Positions 24,951 to 32,933 of a stretch of DNA of 40,131 bases are shown piece after piece. Both the position numbers and the translations under genes were made by a program. Source of the stretch: Lachnospiraceae bacterium (lineage in GTDB: Bacteria; Bacillota; Clostridia; Lachnospirales; Lachnospiraceae); NCBI GenBank assembly GCA_016281385.1, contig JAEEIN010000072.1, positions 1 to 40,131 on the forward strand, read 5' to 3'. Position 1 is the first letter of the stretch, and every line of letters begins with the position of its first letter. Under the pieces are notes generated by a model. That model had not been told where the DNA came from. It was given only the letters and a program-made list of their open reading frames with translations, and made no database searches.

Positions 24951-26167
24951 GGCGAGCGTAAATTCGTGCCCTTCACCACCGCATCCCTTCCGTACTTTTC
25001 CTTAATGGAAGCAAGGGCTTCTTCCAGCTTCTTCTGTTTCTCCGTATCGTGAGGTTCAACGGTTGCTCCCCCGTCTTCAAAGGTATCGAAAAGACTGAGC
25101 TGAACAGGCTCGCTTTCATCTGTAAGTTTGGACGTTCTTATACCCAGAAGCCTTATGGGATCCTTGTTCCAAAGGTCGTCAAAAAGTGAGATCGCGGCTT
25201 CATGGATGGACTTTGCGGTGCAGACCGGGTCCCTTAACATCTTCTGTCTTGAAACACTTTTAAAGGTGGCGTATTTGATCTCCACGGTAACCAGAGAGGT
25301 CCTGAAGCCGTGTTTCTTAAGCCTTCCGGCAACGCTTTCGGAAAGATTCCCGAGAACCCTTACAGCCTCATCCCTGTCCGTAACATCATGATCCACGGTG
25401 GTTGAATTGCCGACGCCCTTCGTCTCCGGCGGCTCCGTAACAACAACGGAATCGTCTATACCGTTTGCAAAACGCCACAGAAGATCTCCGTGACTCTTAA
25501 GATTTGAATTAATGACATTCCTGTCAAAACAAGCGAGATCACCTATGGTCTCGATCCCCAGTTTTTTGAAGGTCACAACCGCACTCTTTCCGCAAAGAAA
25601 CAGGTCTCCTATGGGAAGAGGCCACATCTTCTCCCTTATCTCGCTGCAGTAAAGGGTATGTGTCTTATCGGGCTTTGAAAAATCCGAAGCCATCTTGGCA
25701 AGGACCTTTCGGTCGGATATGCCCACGTTAACAGTGAAGCCGAAACGGGCATAAACTTCAGCCCTTATCATATCGGCACAGGCCTTCGGTGACTCATACA
25801 TATGACTCACGGGAGTAAAATCCATGTAACACTCATCGACGCTTGCCTGCTCAATATCGGGAGAGATGGTTCGTAAATAGTCCATCAAGGCATGGCTCAT
25901 CTCCCGATAGAACTCATGGTTCGCTTCAACATTTATCAAAGTCGGACATTTCCTGAATGCATTGACGATGGGCTCGGCGGTCTCGATCCCGTATTTCTTG
26001 GCGGGAATCGATTTCGCCAAAACAATACCGTGTCGTTTTTCCCTGTCACCGCCCACAATGGACGGTACGGTACGAAGGTCCACGGTATCACCCTGCCTTA
26101 ACCTGTATATGGCACTCCAGCTTAAGAAGGCCGAATTTACATCGATGTGAAAAAAGATCCTGTCCAT
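24947..26167 (-). CDS. dinB: Y-family DNA polymerase IV
   Basis: A 406-residue translesion polymerase. The N-terminus FFHIDVNSAFLSW carries the first metal Asp. The second site is ASVDECYMDF, with the Asp-Glu pair, and the little-finger domain (about 235-345) follows. A C-terminal extension includes VQLSLFDTFED, which resembles the QLSLF-type sliding-clamp motif, and the chain ends in the KEKYGRDAVVKG segment common to clostridial DinB. The start is canonical for the family, yet no Shine-Dalgarno is visible. A terminator ends only about 7 bases before it. It is the first of two Y-family polymerases here. Confidence 0.94.
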   Translation of the reverse strand: MDRIFFHIDVNSAFLSWSAIYRLRQGDTVDLRTVPSIVGGDREKRHGIVLAKSIPAKKYGIETAEPIVNAFRKCPTLINVEANHEFYREMSHALMDYLRTISPDIEQASVDECYMDFTPVSHMYESPKACADMIRAEVYARFGFTVNVGISDRKVLAKMASDFSKPDKTHTLYCSEIREKMWPLPIGDLFLCGKSAVVTFKKLGIETIGDLACFDRNVINSNLKSHGDLLWRFANGIDDSVVVTEPPETKGVGNSTTVDHDVTDRDEAVRVLGNLSESVAGRLKKHGFRTSLVTVEIKYATFKSVSRQKMLRDPVCTAKSIHEAAISLFDDLWNKDPIRLLGIRTSKLTDESEPVQLSLFDTFEDGGATVEPHDTEKQKKLEEALASIKEKYGRDAVVKGTNLRSP

Positions 26168-26173
26168 TTTTAC

Positions 26174-26210
26174 AAAAAAAGGCGGGCAAAAGAATTTCCT
26201 TTGGCCCGCG
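26174..26210 (-). terminator. Terminator after the flavin reductase gene
   Basis: On the minus strand GCGGGC and GCCCGC, with an inner AAAG/CTTT pairing, are followed by seven T. It lies seven bases behind the stop and just before the dinB start. Confidence 0.85.
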
Positions 26211-26216
26211 CAGTGA

Positions 26217-26780
26217 TCATTTCTTTTTTACGGAGTAACCGAACTTACCCAGTTCCTCGCCCAAAGTGTAGTACCTTCCGTGGGAGTAGGTTATGGGGTC
26301 ACTCTTTTCAAAATGAAAAACATTCTTATCATCCATCAGGCTTTCATCCGCATGGACCGCAACCACTTCACCGTAGAATATGGTGTGGGAACCCAGGTCC
26401 TCGGTCTTTGTCACCCGACACTCGATGTTCACGGGGCTTTCCATGATGAGAGGTGCCTTTATGACACTGCACTCTCCCGGGGTAAGACCCGCTTCTTTCC
26501 ATTTATCAACATCACGTCCGCTCTTTACGCCGCAAAGATCTGTCGCACGCACAAGGTCTCTGTTGGTTAAGTTAACGCAGAACTCCCCGGATTCCATGAG
26601 CATTTCGTAGGAGAACCTGGACTTGCGCACAGATATCGAGACCATGGCGGGATCTGAATTGATGGTCCCTGCCCAGGCTATGGTGATGATGTTTGTTTTT
26701 CCTGAATTATCCCGAAGGGACACCATTACCACCGGAAGGGGGTAAAGCATGTTGCCGGGTTTAAAATCAACTTTGGCCAT
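26217..26780 (-). CDS. Flavin reductase family protein
   Basis: A 187-residue FMN-binding split-barrel protein of the flavin reductase-like (flavoredoxin) type. The start MAKVDFKPGNMLYPLPVVMVSL is typical; it lies immediately behind the stop of the upstream coiled-coil gene (TGATATG), so translation is probably coupled. The track start nine codons earlier would overlap that gene. Visible family features are TIAWAGTINSDPAMVSISVRKSR, FCVNLTNRDLVRATDLCGVKSGRDVDKW and NIECRVTKTEDLGSHTIFYGEVV. Members bind FMN and reduce flavins or other small acceptors with reductase partners; the substrate here is unknown. It ends a three-gene unit that starts with a small alarmone synthetase. Confidence 0.92.
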   Translation of the reverse strand: MAKVDFKPGNMLYPLPVVMVSLRDNSGKTNIITIAWAGTINSDPAMVSISVRKSRFSYEMLMESGEFCVNLTNRDLVRATDLCGVKSGRDVDKWKEAGLTPGECSVIKAPLIMESPVNIECRVTKTEDLGSHTIFYGEVVAVHADESLMDDKNVFHFEKSDPITYSHGRYYTLGEELGKFGYSVKKK

Positions 26781-26781
26781 A

Positions 26782-27336
26782 TCAGAACAGTTTAACTCCG
26801 AAAACATTTACCGCAGTCAAAAGAGCAGTAGCAAGAAAAGTAAGTCCGCTGAAAACAAGAGCGATGATGGCGATGGGCTTGATACCTTTTACCTTCTTCT
26901 TAAGCTCTGCATTCTGAGCGGCGAGGGTTTCGGTCTGAGCCTTTAACTCCTCAACCACTGCTGCCTGAACGTTTCTGTAAACGCGGACATTCTCTTTGTG
27001 AATGAATTCCTCCTGCTCCTTTAATAAAGAAGAGGTGCTCTCGGCGCTTTGAGATACGGAGTCGCTTATCTTCTGTATATCTTCGGTATAATCCTTACCT
27101 GCGCCGTCGGCTCTGTATGCGTCAAGTTTCTCGATACTTGCCTGAACAAGCTGGGCAGTCATTTCGTTGGTCTCAACACCCTTTAAGTTAAGGCGTCTTA
27201 CCTCGGAAAGAATGTTTTCATATTCTTTAACCGTTTCCTTGGCAGCCTCAAGTTCCCTTGCCTCCGCTTCGGAATTTGCGCGGATCACGTCCTGAGACCC
27301 GAACTTCTGCGCAAGTTTATCCATAAATCCGTCCAT
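26782..27336 (-). CDS. Coiled-coil protein with C-terminal membrane anchor
   Basis: I do not recognise a named family. The 184 residues are mostly heptad-like helix (about 20-150, rich in Glu, Lys, Ala and Gln), ending in a hydrophobic segment (about 153-178, GIKPIAIIALVFSGLTFLATALLTAVNVFG) and a short tail. This topology leaves the coiled coil in the cytoplasm on a single C-terminal helix. I start at MDGFMDKL, with GGAGG upstream; the track start six codons earlier is less likely. It lies 17 bp behind the alarmone synthetase and just before the flavin reductase. Such proteins can organise complexes at the membrane, but no function is evident. Confidence 0.8.
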   Translation of the reverse strand: MDGFMDKLAQKFGSQDVIRANSEAEARELEAAKETVKEYENILSEVRRLNLKGVETNEMTAQLVQASIEKLDAYRADGAGKDYTEDIQKISDSVSQSAESTSSLLKEQEEFIHKENVRVYRNVQAAVVEELKAQTETLAAQNAELKKKVKGIKPIAIIALVFSGLTFLATALLTAVNVFGVKLF

Positions 27337-27353
27337 TGTTTTTCCTCCGAACA

Positions 27354-28004
27354 CTATTCTTCTTTATTCTTACCCGCCGCTTCAAGCTTGCGGACTTCCT
27401 CATTTAAGGACAGCATTCTGTCATCAAGAAGGGAGACCATGCTTGCGCAGGCTATGAGTTCGTCCCTGATGTAATCGGGAACGTTTCCTTCGAACTTGTA
27501 GTTTATCTTGTGTTCAAGACTTGCCCAGAAATCCATGGCTACGGTCCTGATCTGTATCTCCACCATGGTATCAACGATCCGGTCCGACAAAAAGATGGGA
27601 ACCGTGACGATCATGTGGTAACTCTTGTAGCCCGAGGGCTTGGGATTACTGATGTAATCCTTGACCTCAATTACCTTTATGTCCGACTGGTTCGAGAGCA
27701 TTTCCGCGATCCTGTAGATATCGCTGGTAAAGCTGCAGATAACGCGGATCCCTGCGATGTCGTTCACATATGCGACCATATTCTCAATGGTGGATTCTTT
27801 TCCGTATTTTTTAAGTTTCTTAACGATGCTTTCGGGAGTTTTCAGCCTTGCCTTGATATGTTCAATGGGGTTGTACTGATGAACCTGCTGAAATTCATCG
27901 TTTAAGATCTCGAATTTTGTATTGATTTCCTTAAGCGCCGACCTGTATACCAGGGTCAGCTCATTCCAGGTATCGACCTGGTTTGTTTCTGAATAAGGTT
28001 CCAT
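27354..28004 (-). CDS. Small alarmone synthetase, RelQ-like
   Basis: A 216-residue RelA/SpoT synthetase-only protein, predicted to make (p)ppGpp from ATP and GTP/GDP. The core runs from IEHIKARLKTPESIVKKL through NDIAGIRVICSFTSDI, DYISNPKPSGYKSYH and VEIQIRTVAMDFWASLEHKINYK, which are the family's substrate-binding and catalytic motifs. No HD hydrolase, TGS or ACT domain is present. It resembles B. subtilis YjbM/RelQ more than YwaC. I start at MEPYSET, 26 codons inside the track ORF, because GGGGGAG precedes it. The promoter at 28050-28078 fits. It heads a three-gene unit. Confidence 0.92.
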   Translation of the reverse strand: MEPYSETNQVDTWNELTLVYRSALKEINTKFEILNDEFQQVHQYNPIEHIKARLKTPESIVKKLKKYGKESTIENMVAYVNDIAGIRVICSFTSDIYRIAEMLSNQSDIKVIEVKDYISNPKPSGYKSYHMIVTVPIFLSDRIVDTMVEIQIRTVAMDFWASLEHKINYKFEGNVPDYIRDELIACASMVSLLDDRMLSLNEEVRKLEAAGKNKEE

Positions 28005-28049
28005 TTCTCCCCCGGAATTATCTGTAGTATGATGCAACGCACCAAAATA

Positions 28050-28078
28050 AATATAGCACATCAATATAAAAAAGTAAA
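28050..28078 (-). promoter_or_regulatory. Sigma-A promoter of the alarmone synthetase unit
   Basis: TTTACT, 17 bp, TATATT on the minus strand, about 46 bp before the start codon. Confidence 0.6.
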
Positions 28079-28104
28079 ACAAAGGGGCATATCTGCGCGA
28101 ATTG

Positions 28105-28113
28105 TGATATCAT
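28105..28113 (+). promoter_or_regulatory. Extended -10 for the small gene at 28145
   Basis: TGATATCAT gives an extended -10 (TGn-TATCAT) about 32 bp before the start codon. I see no good -35, so this is tentative. Confidence 0.35.
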
Positions 28114-28144
28114 CTCTTTGAAGCTTTTACGGGAGGATACAAAA

Positions 28145-28411
28145 ATGCGCATCTGGGCAAAAGAATTCAAAGACAATCACATGCTCCGCGATATGACGGT
28201 TGAGGATCATTCCGATCTGACCAGAACAAAAAAGGTCTATGCCGCCATAGATAAGATCTGCGTTGAATTCGACCTGTCCCACCCCATCTGGCTTGAAAAG
28301 AACATAAAAGAGTTTAAGAAGAACGCAAAAACAAGATTTACAGGCGATTCCTTCATCGACTCCGTTCCCTTTGATTTTTTAGAGATCCAGGTCCTTGAAG
28401 AAGATCTTTAA
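28145..28411 (+). CDS. Small conserved hypothetical protein
   Basis: An 88-residue soluble protein of unknown function. I start at MRIWAKEF, with GGGAGG seven bases upstream, and drop nine codons of the track ORF. It is charged, with a Trp near the N-terminus, DLSHPIWLEKNIKEFKK in the middle and an acidic C-terminus (DFLEIQVLEEDL). I recall similar short proteins widely distributed in Lachnospiraceae, but without a name. It stands alone, divergent from the alarmone synthetase and followed by a terminator shared with convergent galE. Confidence 0.8.
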   Translation: MRIWAKEFKDNHMLRDMTVEDHSDLTRTKKVYAAIDKICVEFDLSHPIWLEKNIKEFKKNAKTRFTGDSFIDSVPFDFLEIQVLEEDL

Positions 28412-28442
28412 AAAAGTCCCCGAGCCTTTCGGTCCGGGGACT
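28411..28442. terminator. Bidirectional terminator between the small gene and galE
   Basis: GTCCCCG and CGGGGAC form the stem. On the minus strand it is followed by TTTTTT, serving galE. On the plus strand the tail is weaker (TTCGTGTTTTT) but it lies right behind the small gene. Confidence 0.85.
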
Positions 28443-28450
28443 TCGTGTTT

Positions 28451-29461
28451 TTAATAGCCTTCAGGGTTGTTCTTCTGCCAGTTCCAGGAATCTGCGCACA
28501 TCTCTTTGATGCCGTACTGCGCTTCCCAGCCAAGCTCCTCTTTTGCCTTTGCGGCACTTGCATAGCAGGTGGCGATGTCGCCCGAACGTCTCTCGCCGAT
28601 GACGTAGGGGATCTTCACTCCGCTTGCTTCTTCAAAGTTCTTAATGATATCAAGAACACTGTAGCCCACACCCGTTCCCAGATTGTAGATCTTAAGGCCT
28701 GCTTTTTCCTTGATCTTGTTAAGGGCCTTAACATGTCCGATGGCAAGGTCCACAACGTGGATATAATCTCTGACACCCGTTCCGTCGGGAGTATCGTAGT
28801 CGTTTCCGAATACGGTAAGGTGATCTCTCTTGCCAACCGCAACCTGCGTGATGTAAGGCATCAGGTTGTTGGGGATACCGTTGGGGTTCTCTCCGATGGT
28901 GCCGCTCTTGTGAGCACCGATGGGGTTAAAGTAACGAAGAAGGATCACATTCCATTCGGGATCTGCCTTCTGGATATCCATAAGGATCTGCTCAAGCATG
29001 GACTTGGTCCAGCCGTAGGGGTTTGTGCACTGTCCCTTGGGGCATTCCTCCGTGATGGGGATGAATGCGGGATCGCCGTAAACCGTTGCGGAAGAAGAAA
29101 AGATGATGTTCTTAACCCCATGGTTTCTCAGCACATCCACAAGTGTAAGGGTACCGGCGATATTGTTCTCGTAATATTCCCAGGGCTTTGCAACGGATTC
29201 GCCCACTGCCTTAAGTCCTGCGAAGTGGATGCATGCGTCCACTTTTTCTTTATCCAGTATCTCGTTCATCTTTGCGCGGTCAAGAATGTCGGCCTCGTAA
29301 AAAGGAACGTCCTTTCCCGTGATCTTTGCCACTCTCTTAAGTGACTCGGGATTTGAGTTCGAAAGGTTATCAACTACCACTACATCGTAGCCTGCGTTCT
29401 GCAGCTCTACCACTGTGTGCGAACCGATATATCCGGCACCGCCTGTAACAAGAATCTTCAT
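28451..29461 (-). CDS. galE: UDP-glucose 4-epimerase
   Basis: Interconverts UDP-glucose and UDP-galactose with bound NAD. The Rossmann fold starts with [32 protein letters not shown]. The catalytic residues are in SSSATVYG (Ser/Thr) and [12 protein letters not shown] (YxxxK). [24 protein letters not shown] and [15 protein letters not shown] are strong GalE markers. The 336-residue length is typical. GGAGG lies 6-10 bases before the ATG. It has its own promoter and shares a terminator with the gene at 28145. It supplies UDP-Gal for surface glycans or the Leloir pathway; no galK or galT is in the window. Confidence 0.96.
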   Translation of the reverse strand: MKILVTGGAGYIGSHTVVELQNAGYDVVVVDNLSNSNPESLKRVAKITGKDVPFYEADILDRAKMNEILDKEKVDACIHFAGLKAVGESVAKPWEYYENNIAGTLTLVDVLRNHGVKNIIFSSSATVYGDPAFIPITEECPKGQCTNPYGWTKSMLEQILMDIQKADPEWNVILLRYFNPIGAHKSGTIGENPNGIPNNLMPYITQVAVGKRDHLTVFGNDYDTPDGTGVRDYIHVVDLAIGHVKALNKIKEKAGLKIYNLGTGVGYSVLDIIKNFEEASGVKIPYVIGERRSGDIATCYASAAKAKEELGWEAQYGIKEMCADSWNWQKNNPEGY

Positions 29462-29501
29462 GTCCTGTCCTCCATTTGCTGTTTGTTATCGGTGAAACCA
29501 A

Positions 29502-29530
29502 AGTGTATTACAAAAAAGTGTGGATATCAA
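29502..29530 (-). promoter_or_regulatory. Sigma-A promoter of galE
   Basis: TTGATA, 17 bp, TACACT on the minus strand, about 40 bp before the galE start. Confidence 0.65.
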
Positions 29531-29561
29531 GAATGATTCTCTTATGAAAATCTTAAGTTGC

Positions 29562-30878
29562 TTACATGTCGTATTTGATCTTGTCAGCCACATTTATCTC
29601 GCTTCCCAGCTGGGTTTCCATAAGAACAAGCTTCGTGCGGGCTATGACGGTATGTTTTGTTCCTGCGGGGATCTTTACCACATATCCCGGCCCCACATTG
29701 GTGGCACCGCCGTTTATTATCACACTTCCGCAGCCTTCGATCACTGTCCAGACTTCGTCCCTGTGCTCATGGGAATGATAGTTCATCTTATGTCCGGGAA
29801 GAAGGGTAACCTTGATGGTAAGGCTTTCTTTTTCCACGTCTATGACTTCATAGCTTCCCCAGGATTTCTCCGCATACTTTACAGGCTCGTCAAGTGTCTC
29901 AACAAGGGGCTTCATGTAGCTTGAGCCGTGCTTATCGGAAACAAGGATACCGTCGGCGCTGGCGGCTACCACCATATCCTTTAATCCGATCCCCAGAACC
30001 GGTATGTTGAGTTCGTTGATTATGTGAGTGTTCTCACAGGAATCGTCCATAAGGACCTTGCCGATGGAGGTGGTTTCCATGGCTTCGGTAAGGGTGTTCC
30101 AGGTTCCGAGATCCTTCCAGGTTCCGTCGAATATAAGGGCCGAGATCTTCTCTTCTTTTTCCACTACTGCGTAGTCGAAGCTGATCTTCGTAACCTCAGG
30201 ATACTTTGCCTTAAGATCCCTGTAATCGCTGAAATCTATGAGGGAATGGGCCTTCTTTAGGATGTAACCCAGTTTAAAAGCAAATACACCGCCGTTCCAG
30301 AGGGCACCCTCGGCAAGATACTTCTTTGCCGTGGTAAGATCGGGTTTCTCGCGAAAACCGGTGACCGCACCGGAATCATCCGTAAGGATGTAGCCGTACT
30401 TCTCGCTGGGATATGAGGGCTTTATTCCCATGAGATATATGTTTGAAGAACCAAAGCTTACTGCATCGCCCATTCTTTTTATGGTCTCAAAGTAGCCCTT
30501 CTCCACAAAGGGGTCTACGGGACAGACCACCACCGGATCGTCTTCCTTAACGGAAAGTTCGTCCTTTAAATAGCTTGCGGCCAGGGCTATTGCCGGGAAG
30601 GTGTCCCTTCTTGCGGGTTCGACGCAGACCGACACATTGTCGCCCAGCTGATTCTTTATGGCGGAAACCTGACTCTTACCAGTTGCGATGGTGATGGTGG
30701 CATCGGGCATCGCTTCCTTTATCCCGCGATAGATGCGCTCAACCATTGATTCGTATTCATCGCCGTTTTCGCCGGCTTCCTGCTTCTTAAACAATTTCAA
30801 AAACTGCTTGGAACGGATCTCGTTTGAAAGAGGCCAGAGTCTCTTTCCCGATCCGCCGGACAGAATAACAATATTCAT
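29562..30878 (-). CDS. manC: Mannose-1-phosphate guanylyltransferase with C-terminal cupin
   Basis: Makes GDP-mannose from mannose 1-phosphate and GTP. I start at MNIVILSGGSGKRLWPLS, the nucleotidyltransferase signature, with GGGGAT upstream; the track ORF adds 22 codons. That gives 438 residues. FVEKGYFETIKRMGDAV and GYILTDDSGAVTGFREKPD follow the family. The C-terminal cupin (about 335-430, SWGSYEVIDVEKESLTIKVT, MNYHSHEHRDEVW) resembles type II phosphomannose isomerase, so the protein may be bifunctional. It lies about 14 bp behind argC and is probably cotranscribed with it. No gmd or fcl is present, so the sugar's fate is unknown. Confidence 0.9.
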   Translation of the reverse strand: MNIVILSGGSGKRLWPLSNEIRSKQFLKLFKKQEAGENGDEYESMVERIYRGIKEAMPDATITIATGKSQVSAIKNQLGDNVSVCVEPARRDTFPAIALAASYLKDELSVKEDDPVVVCPVDPFVEKGYFETIKRMGDAVSFGSSNIYLMGIKPSYPSEKYGYILTDDSGAVTGFREKPDLTTAKKYLAEGALWNGGVFAFKLGYILKKAHSLIDFSDYRDLKAKYPEVTKISFDYAVVEKEEKISALIFDGTWKDLGTWNTLTEAMETTSIGKVLMDDSCENTHIINELNIPVLGIGLKDMVVAASADGILVSDKHGSSYMKPLVETLDEPVKYAEKSWGSYEVIDVEKESLTIKVTLLPGHKMNYHSHEHRDEVWTVIEGCGSVIINGGATNVGPGYVVKIPAGTKHTVIARTKLVLMETQLGSEINVADKIKYDM

Positions 30879-30892
30879 ACATATCCCCTTTA

Positions 30893-31837
30893 TCAGATAT
30901 TGAGGCCCTTTGCCTCGTCGCAGCCAAGAACCAGGTTCATGCACTGCATTGCAGCGCCGGAAGCACCTTTGCCAAGATTGTCAAACTGGGAAGAAACAAC
31001 AATACGTTCCTCATTTCCCGTAACAAAGATCTTAAGTCCGTCATATCCCGAAAGAGAATTGCCGGCGATGAAACCGGTGGTGCAGACGGGATCGTCAAGA
31101 GGAGCCACAGAAACAAAACGGCTTCCTTCATAGAATTTAACGAACATCTCATGGATGCTTTCAACCGTTGCATCCTTCTTAAGCATATCCGTATACATGG
31201 GAACGCTTACAACCATTCCGCTGTAATAATCGTCAACGATGGGAGAAAACAGGGGTACCCTGTCAAGTCCGCAGATCGCCTTCATTTCCTTTAAGTGCTT
31301 ATGCTTCTGGGAAAGGGCATACTCTCTGGGAGCGAAAAGCTCGTCTGCCTTGTTCTCGGCCTCATACGCTGCGATCATCTTCTTTCCGCCGCCGCTGTAA
31401 CCGGTGAGGGAAAAGGCGCTTACGGGGTAATCCTTCGGCATTATTCCTTCCGAAACGAGAGGATAAACAAGTGAAATAAAGCCCGTTGCGTGACAGCCCG
31501 GAACTGCGATGCGCTTTCCGTTTACGATCCTGTCACGATGCTCCTTTGAAAGCTCGGCAAAGCCGTAAGCCCATCCTTCCTCCGTTCTGTGAGCGGTGGA
31601 GGTGTCTATGATCACCACATTTTCATTCTCAACCAGGCTCACCGACTCAATTGCCGCCGCATCGGGGAGGCAGAGGAAAGTGATGTCCGATGAATTGATG
31701 AGTCGCTTTCTTTCTGCGGGATCCTTTCTGAGTTCCGGATCTATCTTAAGGATCTCAACATCGTCTCTCTTTTCAAATCTTTCAAATATGCGAAGGCCCG
31801 TGGTACCTTCGCTTCCGTCTATGAATACTTTGGTCAT
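30893..31837 (-). CDS. argC: N-acetyl-gamma-glutamyl-phosphate reductase, short type
   Basis: Third step of arginine synthesis, reducing N-acetylglutamyl phosphate with NADPH. At 314 residues it is the shorter (type 2) form. The N-terminal KVFIDGSEGTTGLRIFERF binds the nucleotide, and AVPGCHATGFISLVYPL contains the catalytic Cys. GYSGGGKKMI is the family signature around the active site. GGGAG precedes the ATG; the promoter is just upstream. It stands away from argF and from the other arginine genes, next to manC. A scattered arginine pathway is common in clostridia. Confidence 0.94.
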   Translation of the reverse strand: MTKVFIDGSEGTTGLRIFERFEKRDDVEILKIDPELRKDPAERKRLINSSDITFLCLPDAAAIESVSLVENENVVIIDTSTAHRTEEGWAYGFAELSKEHRDRIVNGKRIAVPGCHATGFISLVYPLVSEGIMPKDYPVSAFSLTGYSGGGKKMIAAYEAENKADELFAPREYALSQKHKHLKEMKAICGLDRVPLFSPIVDDYYSGMVVSVPMYTDMLKKDATVESIHEMFVKFYEGSRFVSVAPLDDPVCTTGFIAGNSLSGYDGLKIFVTGNEERIVVSSQFDNLGKGASGAAMQCMNLVLGCDEAKGLNI

Positions 31838-31864
31838 GGCTTCTCCCGTCTTTGTTTTTCGTTA

Positions 31865-31893
31865 ATTTTATTCTTAAAAGCCCGTGTTTGCAA
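31865..31893 (-). promoter_or_regulatory. Sigma-A promoter of argC-manC
   Basis: TTGCAA, 17 bp, TAAAAT on the minus strand, 27 bp before the argC start. Confidence 0.7.
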
Positions 31894-31895
31894 GG

Positions 31896-32765
31896 CTAAA
31901 ACAGTTCCTTTAAGTTAAGGGAAGCGGCGTAGATCTCCTTCTTTCCCGCCTCGATCCCCTTGTCCGCCGCAAGTGCGGCAATGGCTTCCTTCATGGTGCA
32001 GCCGTTTTTCACGATATAGTCCACCAGCAGAGCCTCCAAAGATACGGCATTGTCCCCATCTTCCGGCTCCCGTGTTGTTTCTCCGGGATCATAATAGAAC
32101 AACAACGCGTACTCCCCCTTCTCGGCATTGGGATTGGCTTCAAGTTCCGCAAGGACTTCCGCGGGAGTGCCTCTGTAGATGCGCTCGTGGGCCTTGGTAA
32201 GGTCGTTGCACAATGCCGCCTCAGCCGTGGGAATTTCGTCGGCTATGATCTTCATGGTATCCTTTATGCGCTTGGGGGATTCGTAGAAGATGTAAAGGTC
32301 CTTGTCCGCGTTCTTTATCCTGTCGGTGATGGCAAGGGCATCCTTCTTCTCCCTGGGGAAAAAGCCCATGAATCTGAAGGTATCGGCGCAAAGGCCGGAA
32401 GCGGATACCGCCGTTACAGCTGCGCATGCCCCCGAAACGCCTATGACCTGTACACCGGCCTTTGCTGCTGCCTTTATTAGCACATATCCCGGATCGTTTA
32501 TGCAGGGAGTGCCCGCGTCGGAAACCACTGCGATATTCTTTCCTTCAAGGAGCTTCGAAAGAAGGCCCGAAACCGCGGTATGCTCGTTGAATTTGTGGTT
32601 CGCCGTCATGGGAGTGTGGATGTCAAAATGGGCAAGGAGTTTCATCGTGTTTCGGGTATCCTCCGCCGCTATCAGGTCCACGTCCTTTAACACCTGTATC
32701 CCTCGGGGCGTCATGTCATTTAAATTTCCTATCGGTGTTGCCACCACATATAATATTCCTGCCAT
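31896..32765 (-). CDS. rsmI: 16S rRNA (cytidine-1402-2'-O)-methyltransferase
   Basis: SAM-dependent methylation of C1402 in the decoding centre. The 289 residues open with LYVVATPIGNLNDMTPRG, the tetrapyrrole-methylase fold signature of RsmI. DLIAAEDTRNTMKLL, VVSDAGTPCINDPGYVLI and FMGFFPREKKDA are all family markers. An extended C-terminal tail (about 225-289) holds the second RsmI domain. I start at MAGILYVV with AGAGG upstream; the track ORF adds 24 codons. Own promoter, divergent from the AIM24-family gene. Confidence 0.96.
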   Translation of the reverse strand: MAGILYVVATPIGNLNDMTPRGIQVLKDVDLIAAEDTRNTMKLLAHFDIHTPMTANHKFNEHTAVSGLLSKLLEGKNIAVVSDAGTPCINDPGYVLIKAAAKAGVQVIGVSGACAAVTAVSASGLCADTFRFMGFFPREKKDALAITDRIKNADKDLYIFYESPKRIKDTMKIIADEIPTAEAALCNDLTKAHERIYRGTPAEVLAELEANPNAEKGEYALLFYYDPGETTREPEDGDNAVSLEALLVDYIVKNGCTMKEAIAALAADKGIEAGKKEIYAASLNLKELF

Positions 32766-32795
32766 AAAGTGCCTCTTGTTGTTTCCGTTTCTTCT

Positions 32796-32824
32796 ACTAT
32801 AACCACAGTCAGCAAAACAAACAA
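32796..32824 (-). promoter_or_regulatory. Sigma-A promoter of rsmI
   Basis: TTGTTT, 17 bp, TATAGT on the minus strand, about 30 bp before the rsmI start. Confidence 0.6.
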
Positions 32825-32856
32825 GATTTCGGTGCAATATTCATTACTTATTTCAA

Positions 32857-32884
32857 TTGACAAACGGTTTTCGCGAAATAAAAT
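32857..32884 (+). promoter_or_regulatory. Sigma-A promoter of the AIM24-family gene
   Basis: TTGACA, 16 bp, TAAAAT on the plus strand. The spacer contains the palindrome TTTCGCGAAA (32869-32878), which also straddles the expected start site of the surface-protein promoter. Confidence 0.7.
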
Positions 32885-32933
32885 TATAGATGCAGTCTAT
32901 TTAATAGCAAAAAACTATTTAGGAGGAATTTTT

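Noticed and set aside
26100-26260. LexA (SOS) box upstream of dinB
   Set aside because: No CGAAC-N4-GTTCG-like site was seen in the region between the flavin reductase end and the dinB start.
28445-29344. 299-codon plus-strand ORF opposite galE
   Set aside because: It is a shadow of a well-conserved galE; its translation is Cys/His-rich with no family look and it has no own ribosome-binding site.
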